This document shows, piece by piece, positions 35,818-43,646 of a stretch of 64,000 nucleotides of DNA. How positions within the stretch are numbered: position 1 is the first letter of the stretch; the number at the start of each line of letters is the position of its first letter. Source of the stretch: Sphingobacteriales bacterium 16-39-50 (GTDB lineage Bacteria; Bacteroidota; Bacteroidia; Sphingobacteriales; Sphingobacteriaceae); contig NCHA01000008.1 of assembly GCA_002257025.1 (NCBI GenBank), forward strand, positions 62,001 through 126,000. Reading direction: 5' to 3'. The notes under the pieces are model-generated. The model was given only the letters and a program-made list of their open reading frames with translations, was not told where the DNA came from and ran no database searches. A program made the translations under genes and the position numbers.

Positions 35818-36714
35818 ATGAAGAAGAAATTGCTGACTATTGTTTTTTGTATGCTTCAATTAGCAGTTTTTGCTCAGTTATCAGCAAGGGATATTCTTAA
35901 ACAAAAAACAGAAAAGGATCTGCAAACGATAATGGCCACATCGCCATCATTAAGCGGTCTGATGGCTGTCGATCTGAGCAGTGGTGAATCCATAAGTATC
36001 AACGAGAATGTCGTTTTTACACAGGCAAGTGCAATTAAGATTCCAATCCTGATGGAGGTTTACAAACAGGCACATGAAAAGAAGTTTGCTCTTACTGACA
36101 TAAAACCATTATTGCCTTCGAATACAGTTGCCGGTTCAGGTATTCTGAATGTAATGGTCGATCCGGTTAACCTTAGTATTCGGAATTTGTGTGTACTTAT
36201 GATCGGACTGAGTGATAATTCAGCCACCAATACCCTGATTGAACTGGTTGGTATGAAAAATGTAACTAATACAATGCAGTCTCTCGGCTTTTCGAATACC
36301 AGATTACAGCGTAAGATGATTGATCAGCCTGCTTCTCTTAGAAATGAAGAGAATATTTCCACTCCTGCGGAGGCTGTCAGGATCATGAAGTTATTGTATG
36401 AAGGTAAATTCATAGATAAATCGACTTCTGATGAGATCCTTTCTATCCTCATGAATAATCCGGTTGCGAATAGTAAAATTGCTGATGGAATCTCTGCGAA
36501 TGTAAAGATTGCATTCAAACCCGGTGGTATGGGAGGGGTGTCTACTGAATGGGCTATTGTTTATTTGTCGAACAGACCCTATGCAATTACCATTATGGAA
36601 AATTATAAAACTTCAGCTACGCCATCAAATATTATCAGTGCACTTTCCAAACGGGTGTTCGATTATTTCTCGATGATGAAAGCGACGAAATACGGAGTTT
36701 TAATTGAAAATTGA
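35818..36714 (+). CDS. Exported serine hydrolase, class A beta-lactamase fold
   Basis: 298 aa with signal peptide (LTIVFCMLQLAVFAQ). Catalytic motifs: S71-x-x-K74 in ASAIKIP, S132-D133-N134 in GLSDNSATN, E-E-N around 177-179 in RNEENISTP. The third motif, usually K-T/S-G, is K234-P-G (FKPGGMGG). Proline there alters the strand that positions beta-lactam substrates, so this may be a DD-peptidase or esterase-like relative, not a resistance enzyme. The stop codon TGA is the first unit of a heptamer array. Confidence 0.85.
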   Translation: MKKKLLTIVFCMLQLAVFAQLSARDILKQKTEKDLQTIMATSPSLSGLMAVDLSSGESISINENVVFTQASAIKIPILMEVYKQAHEKKFALTDIKPLLPSNTVAGSGILNVMVDPVNLSIRNLCVLMIGLSDNSATNTLIELVGMKNVTNTMQSLGFSNTRLQRKMIDQPASLRNEENISTPAEAVRIMKLLYEGKFIDKSTSDEILSILMNNPVANSKIADGISANVKIAFKPGGMGGVSTEWAIVYLSNRPYAITIMENYKTSATPSNIISALSKRVFDYFSMMKATKYGVLIEN

Positions 36715-36837
36715 CAGTTGACACCCGATAGCTATCGGGTTGACAGTTGACACCCGATAGCTATCGGGTTGACAGTTGACAGTTGACAGTTGACAGTTGA
36801 CAGTTGACAGTTGACAGTTGACAGTTGACAGTTGACA
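36711..36837. repeat. Heptamer array (TTGACAG)n with two 16-bp palindromes between convergent genes
   Basis: Two 29-nt units at 36711-36739 and 36740-36768, each TTGACAG + TTGACA + CCCGATAGCTATCGGG, are followed by nine perfect TTGACAG units (36769-36831) and a partial unit to 36837. The palindromes lie at 36724-36739 and 36753-36768. The array supplies the stop codons of both flanking genes: TGA at 36712-36714 (plus) and TAG at 36734-36732 (minus). On the minus strand three heptamers give the 7-aa repeat NCQLSTV. Confidence 0.95.
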
Positions 36838-39422
36838 ATGAAAGATAGCATAAAGTATCTGCCAAGCCTGTTGATCTGACGGTCAATAATGATATTGTCA
36901 AAAACATCCCTTGAAATACCGGTATTCTCATTTAGCAGGTCATTACCTTCAAAACGCAAGGCCCCAGTATTCCCTTTTAGGAAACGATATTCAGTGTACA
37001 ATCGCAGTATAGTTGGATTTCTGACTATTCCGTTGTCAAAACCAGAATTAATAGTTTTTCTAAGATCATAACCTAAGGTAAGATCTTTGAAAAAGTAGTT
37101 TCTTCCCCGTAGCTGAAAACTCAAACTATTAGTTTGGCGATCCGTAAAATTTGACTGAGAATACTGAGTTTTATTAATGGCATATGAAGTTTCAAGTTCT
37201 ACATCAATTACATCTTTTATATCAACTTCAAATTCAATTTCCTGTCTTACCATAAAGTTCTTGGCAATATTCTTATTCAGGTCGATAAAGGCTACGTTAT
37301 TATTCAGGTATGCTGAACCAGAGTAAGTTAGGGTATATTTACGTTCTGCAAATGGTTTACCATAGGAGAAATTACCACGAAGAGAGTAAAACCCATCGGT
37401 ATTGGTGTAGCTGGTTAGCTGGTTAACTGTATTGGGAATCTGAACCTTTGTGGTTACAATTTTATCCTGGGTTTGACTAAATGAAAGGTTTGCATATAAA
37501 ACATGCCCCATATTCCAGTCAGACTGATTATATCTTGCATTGAAGGTATGAACGAATTCCGGCTTAAGATCCGGGTTACCGGTAATGGTATTCTGAAGGT
37601 TGGAATTGTCTGTTATTGGTTGCAGCTGAAGAAAGCCCGGCTGATTATTACGGCCCCAGTAATTGACATTTAACGCCTGCTGTCTCGAAAATTTATATAC
37701 CATTCTTGCAGATGGAATCAGGTTAAATGTTCTGTTTTCTGTATTTATTCCCCTGCTCAGATTTTGACCCTTAAGTATTGCAGGCTGAGCGTTTAATCCA
37801 AGGGTATAATTGAACTTATCTGCGATATACCTGTAATTTGCACCAAATCTGTGAGTATAAAACTGGTACTCATAATTATTGCTCAGATCGGCGTTAAATA
37901 TCTGATTTCCGCCAATTACGTCATTGGTAATACGATCTGTTGTAGTACTCGACCGACTGTGACTATAATTGAATTCAACATAAGTTTTGGCCCAGAGAGG
38001 TTCCATATAGGTTATATTCGACCAAAGAGAATAATTGTTGTTTGAGTTAGCAATCAACTGATTCTGAATACGGGTTGAGTCACCACTGGCCTGCCTAATT
38101 AGGTAATTATTCATCACATTACGGTCATTATCGCCGTTTGAATAATTTAAGTTTCCGCTCAAACTCATATTTCTTCCCTTTTTTGAGAACTTATGATTGT
38201 AATAGAAACGAGTTCCCATATTTAAATTCAAGGCATTTGACCCTGATAGATTATTCCTGACGGTGGTGAGGCTTTGCTGGGAAATGTCAGTTACCCCTAT
38301 ATTATCAGAATTGTTTGAGTTATGTGAGAAACTGGGAGAGATTCTTAGGAAATTTAAAGTATCTGGTTTTAGAACGAGGTTTCCGGAGAAGTTATGACTA
38401 TAATTATCACTGTTATTATCGGAAACTGCATTTTCCAACCTGGTGAAGTTTTCAAGGAAATTCTGCGAAAATGTTTTACTATATGTTGCATTTTTACGGT
38501 TATTGAATCTGTATCCTGCATCTGCCGATACTTTTTTACTCCAATCGTTGCGGTAATTCATGCTTGCTGAATTTGTGCTGGTAATTCCATTTGAATTTCC
38601 ACCCCGCATATTGATATTATTTAGTGTTCCATCAAAGGAAATCTGACGATCACCTCTAAAAGTATTTCCTCTAAGACTAGTATTATACCTGTCTTCGCTT
38701 CCAATTCCACCATACATTCGTGCAGAATATCCCCGTTTCTTTTCTTCCAGAATAGTAAGATTTAGTACTTTCTCAGGTTCTCCAGTTTTAATTCCAGTAA
38801 TGTTGGCATGATCGCCATAGTCATCAATTATTTGAAGATTTTTAATGATATCAGCAGGAAGATTTTTGATTGCTGTAGCCACATCGGTTCCGAAAAAATC
38901 CTTGCCGTTAATTCTGATCTTAGTGATAGCTTCACCCTGAGTGGTAACATTCCCATCAGCATCAACTTTAACACCCGGAAGTTTTCTAAGCATCTCATCA
39001 ACAGCATCGCCTTCTCTTACCGGAAATGAAGAAGCGTTAAATGTAACTGTATCTTCACTAACTTTAATTGCAGTTACTGCAGTTATGACAACTTCATCTA
39101 AGGTGTTTGATGATGTTTTCAATTTAATAGGAGGGATTACCAAAGAATTGCCTCCGGATATGGTATACGCTTTCAGGAATGTCTCAAACCCAATAAACGC
39201 TGCAGAAAGTGTGAAATTTTGCCATTTTACATTTGGTAAATTGAAATTTCCATCAATGTCTGCAGAAGTTTGAACACTATCCTTTCCATTTTTAAGTTTG
39301 ATTAGAGTTCCTGTTAAAGGCACACCGGCAGTATCCAGAACACTTCCCTTAACCTGATAATTCTGCGAATAACTAAAAAAGGAGTATAATGCTAAACAAA
39401 GGGTGAGGAAAAATCTTCTCAT
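36732..39422 (-). CDS. TonB-dependent receptor-like outer membrane beta-barrel protein with repeat-encoded C-terminus
   Basis: 896 aa. Signal peptide (FFLTLCLALYSFFSYSQ), a carboxypeptidase-regulatory/CNA-like domain (YQVKGSVLDTAGVPLTGTLI, residues ~22-105), a plug-like domain (MLRKLPGVKVDADGNVTTQG, KIRINGKDFFGTDVATAIKN) and a long beta-barrel (OMP_b-brl_3 type). The last ~32 residues after GRYFMLSF are translated from the heptamer array: NCQLSTV three times, then NPIAIGCQLSTR. Barrel proteins normally end in an aromatic terminal strand, so the native end seems lost or replaced. It probably sits in the outer membrane; the ligand is unknown. A candidate promoter box is at 39526-39533. Confidence 0.85.
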   Translation of the reverse strand: MRRFFLTLCLALYSFFSYSQNYQVKGSVLDTAGVPLTGTLIKLKNGKDSVQTSADIDGNFNLPNVKWQNFTLSAAFIGFETFLKAYTISGGNSLVIPPIKLKTSSNTLDEVVITAVTAIKVSEDTVTFNASSFPVREGDAVDEMLRKLPGVKVDADGNVTTQGEAITKIRINGKDFFGTDVATAIKNLPADIIKNLQIIDDYGDHANITGIKTGEPEKVLNLTILEEKKRGYSARMYGGIGSEDRYNTSLRGNTFRGDRQISFDGTLNNINMRGGNSNGITSTNSASMNYRNDWSKKVSADAGYRFNNRKNATYSKTFSQNFLENFTRLENAVSDNNSDNYSHNFSGNLVLKPDTLNFLRISPSFSHNSNNSDNIGVTDISQQSLTTVRNNLSGSNALNLNMGTRFYYNHKFSKKGRNMSLSGNLNYSNGDNDRNVMNNYLIRQASGDSTRIQNQLIANSNNNYSLWSNITYMEPLWAKTYVEFNYSHSRSSTTTDRITNDVIGGNQIFNADLSNNYEYQFYTHRFGANYRYIADKFNYTLGLNAQPAILKGQNLSRGINTENRTFNLIPSARMVYKFSRQQALNVNYWGRNNQPGFLQLQPITDNSNLQNTITGNPDLKPEFVHTFNARYNQSDWNMGHVLYANLSFSQTQDKIVTTKVQIPNTVNQLTSYTNTDGFYSLRGNFSYGKPFAERKYTLTYSGSAYLNNNVAFIDLNKNIAKNFMVRQEIEFEVDIKDVIDVELETSYAINKTQYSQSNFTDRQTNSLSFQLRGRNYFFKDLTLGYDLRKTINSGFDNGIVRNPTILRLYTEYRFLKGNTGALRFEGNDLLNENTGISRDVFDNIIIDRQINRLGRYFMLSFIVNCQLSTVNCQLSTVNCQLSTVNPIAIGCQLSTR

Positions 39423-39839
39423 AAAATATTCGTTTCGGGTATATGGTAATTTAAATAGTAAAACCTTTAGATACCCGATGGATATAATAGTTTAAAATCT
39501 AAACAGCCGTTTCTTATAATTGCTGCAAATATAATCTTAAGCCCAGTTTAAGCCCTTTTATGTTCAGTATTGTTACAAAGTTTGTACAATCATATTACAA
39601 TTCGATTTATCTGAGATGTTAAACTATATAAGTGCCTTGATTTGCCCTTGTTTTCAGTTTTATGCTGCTCTTTGCTAAACCTGTCAAATACAGAATTGTT
39701 TACGTACCCTTAATGTGTTCTGCCAAATATTTATATCAAAAATAAGACCTGCAATATCAAATAAATTGTATTTTTAGTTCCGGGAAATAGGCTTTCCGGA
39801 AGACTCTTTCCGGAGATTTAACCTTGTTTTAGATAGTTT
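39423..39839. other. Divergent intergenic region between barrel-protein gene and the amino-sugar operon
   Basis: This 417-nt AT-rich region separates oppositely directed genes, so it should contain both promoters. A hairpin CCGGAA-GACTCT-TTCCGG lies at 39796-39813, 26 nt before the AGE gene start, in the expected leader. No gene is seen. Confidence 0.5.
39526..39533 (-). promoter_or_regulatory. Candidate -7 promoter box TATATTTG
   Basis: Reads TATATTTG on the minus strand, matching TAnnTTTG, about 105 nt before the barrel-protein start. The -33 match is poor. Confidence 0.35.
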
Positions 39840-41156
39840 ATGAAAAGAAGACAATTCATGTCAAACACGCTTTTGGCGGGTTTAGGAAGTATTAGTGTTA
39901 ATGTATTCGGATCTGAGCAGCATGCTGCCTATGAAAGCATTGATAATTTAGAGTCAAATGGCCTTGAATTAAACAAGCTTCATGAATTTTATCATGCTGA
40001 GATATTCAAACGATTTATCCCGAATATGGATAAGTATGTAATTGACCATCAGCTTGGTGGTTTTATGACCTCCATAGATATTACTAATGGAAAGCAGGCC
40101 AGTTCGAATAAGACTGCCTGGTTTGAAGGCAGGGGGATGTGGACCTATTCCTTTCTTTACAATAACATTGAAAAGAATCCTAAATACCTCGAAGTTGCAC
40201 GTAAATCAAAGGATTTTATTCTGAAACATCTTCCTAAGGACGATAAGTTTTTTACATCTTCTTACAGTAATGATGGAAAGCCTTTATCAGGCCCCGGTGA
40301 TATTTATTCGAGTTTATTTGTTGCTGAGGGTCTGGCAGAGTATGCCAAGGCTTCAGGTGATAAACAGTATTTTACAATTGCCAAGAAAATTATTTTATCC
40401 TGTCTTAAAAGATATGATAGTCCTGATTATGACTATTATGTTGCCTATTTGAATCCGGGTGCAACTAAAATCCCCGGCCCCAGGGTGCTTGGTCATTGGA
40501 TGGTATTTTTGCGGGCTGCCACTCAGATTTTAGAGAATGGGCCGGATGCAGATATGGAGAAATTGGCAGACAGATGCCTGGACGCTTGCCTGAATCATCA
40601 TTTGAATCCTCAATATCAGCTGTTCAATGAGGTTCTGAACCACGATTTCAGTCGCCCGGATAATTCATACAAAGATTTTTCGTACACAGGTCATGGTATA
40701 GAAATGTGTTGGATGCTGCATTTTGAAGCTGCCCGCAGAAAGGATAAAAAACTCTTCGATCGGATCACAGAAATATTTAAAAGACATGTAGCTGTGGCAC
40801 ATGATGATGTATATGGAGGTTATTTCAGGGCCCTGGATCATGTTGATAATAATATATGGAAGGTAGACAAAGTGCTCTGGCTTCAGGAAGAGGTGCTGAT
40901 TGGTAGTATGTTCATCGCAGAGCATACCGGAGATGAATGGGCAAAAGAACTCTTTAACGAAACCCTTGAATATGTTCGTAAAAGTTTTGCAAAGCCGGGC
41001 AATTTATTCTGGGCTTCGGCAGGCGATCGGTTTATGAAGGATTACGCAAAAATGAGAGCCGAACATTATCATCATCCCCGGCACCTGATGTTGAATCTGC
41101 TTGCCTTAAAACGAATGATTAAACGAAATGGTAAACCATCTTGTCTTTTTGGATGA
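39840..41156 (+). CDS. Tat-type exported AGE-family protein (N-acylglucosamine 2-epimerase fold), copy 1
   Basis: 438 aa. MKRRQFMSNTLLAGLGS is a twin-arginine-like signal. The rest is an (alpha/alpha)6 barrel of the AGE family: DHQLGGFMTSID, AWFEGRGMWTYSF, EGLAEYAKASGD, GPRVLGHWMVFLRA, GHGIEMCWML, LWLQEEVLIGSM and MRAEHYHHPRHLM. The conserved histidines of the catalytic site (GHGIE and EHYH) and arginine (EGRG) are present. Characterised members epimerise GlcNAc to ManNAc, cellobiose or mannose, in the cytoplasm. An exported version implies a periplasmic sugar. First gene of the nine-gene operon; the second copy follows 25 nt later. Confidence 0.85.
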   Translation: MKRRQFMSNTLLAGLGSISVNVFGSEQHAAYESIDNLESNGLELNKLHEFYHAEIFKRFIPNMDKYVIDHQLGGFMTSIDITNGKQASSNKTAWFEGRGMWTYSFLYNNIEKNPKYLEVARKSKDFILKHLPKDDKFFTSSYSNDGKPLSGPGDIYSSLFVAEGLAEYAKASGDKQYFTIAKKIILSCLKRYDSPDYDYYVAYLNPGATKIPGPRVLGHWMVFLRAATQILENGPDADMEKLADRCLDACLNHHLNPQYQLFNEVLNHDFSRPDNSYKDFSYTGHGIEMCWMLHFEAARRKDKKLFDRITEIFKRHVAVAHDDVYGGYFRALDHVDNNIWKVDKVLWLQEEVLIGSMFIAEHTGDEWAKELFNETLEYVRKSFAKPGNLFWASAGDRFMKDYAKMRAEHYHHPRHLMLNLLALKRMIKRNGKPSCLFG

Positions 41157-41181
41157 TATAGCCAAATTAAATTGATACGAT

Positions 41182-42519
41182 ATGAATAATAAGGAATTTT
41201 CAAGACGCAAGTTTTTAAAGCAAAATACCCTTGCCGGATTGGGTCTGTTGGGTTCAGCAAGCCTTGCAGGTTCCATCTTGCCCACAGATGCCCGGGCTTC
41301 ATCTAAACCTGATTTAAAGAAGATTAGCGGCCTGGATTTGAGAAAGCTGCGTGAGCAATATAAGGAGGCATTACTTGGTAAATTTATTCCGAACCTGGGT
41401 AAATACGTAGTAGATCATGAACTTGGTGGATTTATGTGCTCGGTGGATATTCTAACCAGAAAGCTGGTCAATACAACCAAACGCGCCTGGTTTGAGGGGA
41501 GGGGGATATGGATGTATTCCTTTTTATATATTAATCTGGATAAAGATCCGGCTTATCTTGAAATTGCCCGAAAATCCAAGGATTTTATTTTGAAACGTTT
41601 GCCTGCCGATGGCAGCTATTATGTTTCATCATTTACAAAAGAGGGTGAGCCAATTGGGGATACCGAAGGGGATATTTACGGAAACCTCTTTGTAGCTGAG
41701 GGACTGGCGGAATATGCTAAAGCGACAGCTGAACCTAAATATTTTGATCAGGCAAAAGAAATTGTTTTGAAAGCTGTACAGCGTTATGACAGACCTGAAT
41801 TTACTTATAACTACAAAGCAGAAAGCAGAGTAGCAGGTCCACGGATTCTGGGGCACTGGATGATTTTATTGAGTGTTTGTACACAAATGCTGAGGCAAAG
41901 AAGTGATAAGGAAATCAGGTCATTAGCAGATCGTTGTGTAGATGCGATTATGAATCATCACCTGAATAAAGATTACAGGCTTTTAAATGAAGCTCTGGCT
42001 CATGATATGAGCCCGCTTCCTGATCCTGTAGCCTCTCAGTATGGCGACCTGGGTCATGGTTGTGAAACTCTGGCGTTTGTTATGAATTACGCAGTACTGA
42101 TTAAGGACGCCAATCTCTTTCACAGGGCATCTAAAGAATTTAAGAGACATGTCGATACCTCCTGGGATGATGTTTATGGCGGTTTTTATCATGAGCTGCC
42201 TCATGTTGACAAGAACCTATGGACTCTGAATAAATTACGCTGGGTTCATGAAGAGATTCTGATTGGAGCGATGATTCTGATTGAACATACTGGTGACGAA
42301 TGGGCAATTAATTGTTATGCAAAGACTGAGGCATATATCAGAAAGAATTATGTTCGTCCCGAGTATGCATTTGTGATCGATAGTGGTGATAGAAAGATGC
42401 AAAAGCATACCCAGGTGAGAGCAGAGCACTATCATTATCCAAGACAATTAATGGTAGGTATACTTGCAATAGACAGGATTATCAGCAGAGGCGAGAAGCC
42501 TTCTGGTTTGTTTTCATAA
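41182..42519 (+). CDS. Tat-exported AGE-family protein, copy 2
   Basis: 445 aa and clearly paralogous to the preceding gene along its full length. The Tat motif is textbook: FSRRKFLKQNTLAGLGLLG. Family blocks: DHELGGFMCSVDI, AWFEGRGIWMYSF, AGPRILGHWMILL, GHGCETLAFVMNY, LRWVHEEILIGAM and VRAEHYHYPRQLM. In copy 1 the residue after GHG is I-E, here C-E, and the W-x-Q-E motif is W-V-H-E-E, so the active sites differ slightly. The tandem pair may act on different epimers or as a heterodimer. Confidence 0.85.
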   Translation: MNNKEFSRRKFLKQNTLAGLGLLGSASLAGSILPTDARASSKPDLKKISGLDLRKLREQYKEALLGKFIPNLGKYVVDHELGGFMCSVDILTRKLVNTTKRAWFEGRGIWMYSFLYINLDKDPAYLEIARKSKDFILKRLPADGSYYVSSFTKEGEPIGDTEGDIYGNLFVAEGLAEYAKATAEPKYFDQAKEIVLKAVQRYDRPEFTYNYKAESRVAGPRILGHWMILLSVCTQMLRQRSDKEIRSLADRCVDAIMNHHLNKDYRLLNEALAHDMSPLPDPVASQYGDLGHGCETLAFVMNYAVLIKDANLFHRASKEFKRHVDTSWDDVYGGFYHELPHVDKNLWTLNKLRWVHEEILIGAMILIEHTGDEWAINCYAKTEAYIRKNYVRPEYAFVIDSGDRKMQKHTQVRAEHYHYPRQLMVGILAIDRIISRGEKPSGLFS

Positions 42520-42583
42520 AATGCCGCTGACCGGTATATTGATATTGGTTTGTTTTAGATAATAATTATAATAAAGTTACCTG

Positions 42584-43636
42584 ATGAGTAAGAAGATATA
42601 TGATGGCCAGGCATTTTATAATGCCCCTTTTGTAGTTGATAGTTTTAACGGAATGCCTTACCGCGTTCTGGGTAAATCCGGATTAAAGGGTTCAAATATA
42701 GGATTGGGAACCTGGAAAATGGGATATCCGGAAAGCGGGGATGGCTCCCGGATCGATAAGAAAAATTCGTTTGATATTCTTGACAAAGCAATAGACCTTG
42801 GGGTTACTTTTTGGGATACTGCAAACAGATACAATAATGCCTCGGGAAATTCGGAACGGATTATAGGGAAGTGGTTTAAGAAAAATCCTGAGCAAAGACG
42901 CAATGTGGTTCTTGCGACTAAAATGGCCGGAACAATGGACGGATTAAGTCCGAATCATTGCGGACTTTCGAGAGGTAATATCATGGAAGCAGTGTATGCC
43001 AGTCTCGAAAGACTTCAAACTGACCATATAGACCTGCTTTATTTTCACAGATTTGATGGAATTACCCCTCCTGAAGAAAGTCTGACTGCAATTGAAGATC
43101 TGGTAAAACAGGATCTGATACGCTATTTCGCTGTGTCAAATGCCACTGTTGATATACTTAAAACCTACCAGGCTGTTCAGTCTCAAATGTCAGTAAGAAG
43201 CCGGATACTTGCTGTGCAAAATCAGTTTGATCTGCTCGATGGAGAAGCTGCAGATGATAAAGGTGTTTTGGACTATGCTTCAGAACAGGGAATATCCTTC
43301 ATCGGCTGGAGTCCAATGGCAAGGGGCCTGCTGACGAACAGATACCTGAATCCTGTAAATGTCGGTCCCGGCGACCGTTTATTCGATGAGGGCGACCTGA
43401 AAGAAAAAACAAGCCCCGAAAATATGACTAAACTACATGCGCTTGCTGCTATTTCTGATGAAATGGGAGTTGAACTCAGCCAGCTTGTTATGGCTTATAT
43501 GCTAACAATGAAGGGTATGGGGCCAATCATCCCATCTTCCTCTAGTGTGAAGCAACTTGAGTCTAACGCAGCGGCAGGTAAACTTGTTCTTACTGATAAA
43601 CAAATTGCCAGGGTAAAGAAAATTGTAAACTATTAA
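42584..43636 (+). CDS. Aldo/keto reductase
   Basis: 350 aa without a signal peptide, so cytoplasmic. The AKR tetrad is visible: D in TFWDTANRYNN, Y in the same segment, K in VVLATKMAG and H in LLYFHRFDG. The C-terminal cofactor-binding segment is IIPSSSSVKQLESN. It belongs to the potassium channel beta/YhdN-like AKR group. It would reduce or oxidise a carbonyl of a sugar or aldehyde with NADPH. Gaps are 64 nt from the previous gene and 10 nt to the next. Confidence 0.9.
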   Translation: MSKKIYDGQAFYNAPFVVDSFNGMPYRVLGKSGLKGSNIGLGTWKMGYPESGDGSRIDKKNSFDILDKAIDLGVTFWDTANRYNNASGNSERIIGKWFKKNPEQRRNVVLATKMAGTMDGLSPNHCGLSRGNIMEAVYASLERLQTDHIDLLYFHRFDGITPPEESLTAIEDLVKQDLIRYFAVSNATVDILKTYQAVQSQMSVRSRILAVQNQFDLLDGEAADDKGVLDYASEQGISFIGWSPMARGLLTNRYLNPVNVGPGDRLFDEGDLKEKTSPENMTKLHALAAISDEMGVELSQLVMAYMLTMKGMGPIIPSSSSVKQLESNAAAGKLVLTDKQIARVKKIVNY

Positions 43637-43646
43637 AGAAATCCAA

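Noticed and set aside
36711..36837. CRISPR or att site at the heptamer array
   Set aside because: Repeats are contiguous heptamers without spacers, and no integrase is nearby.
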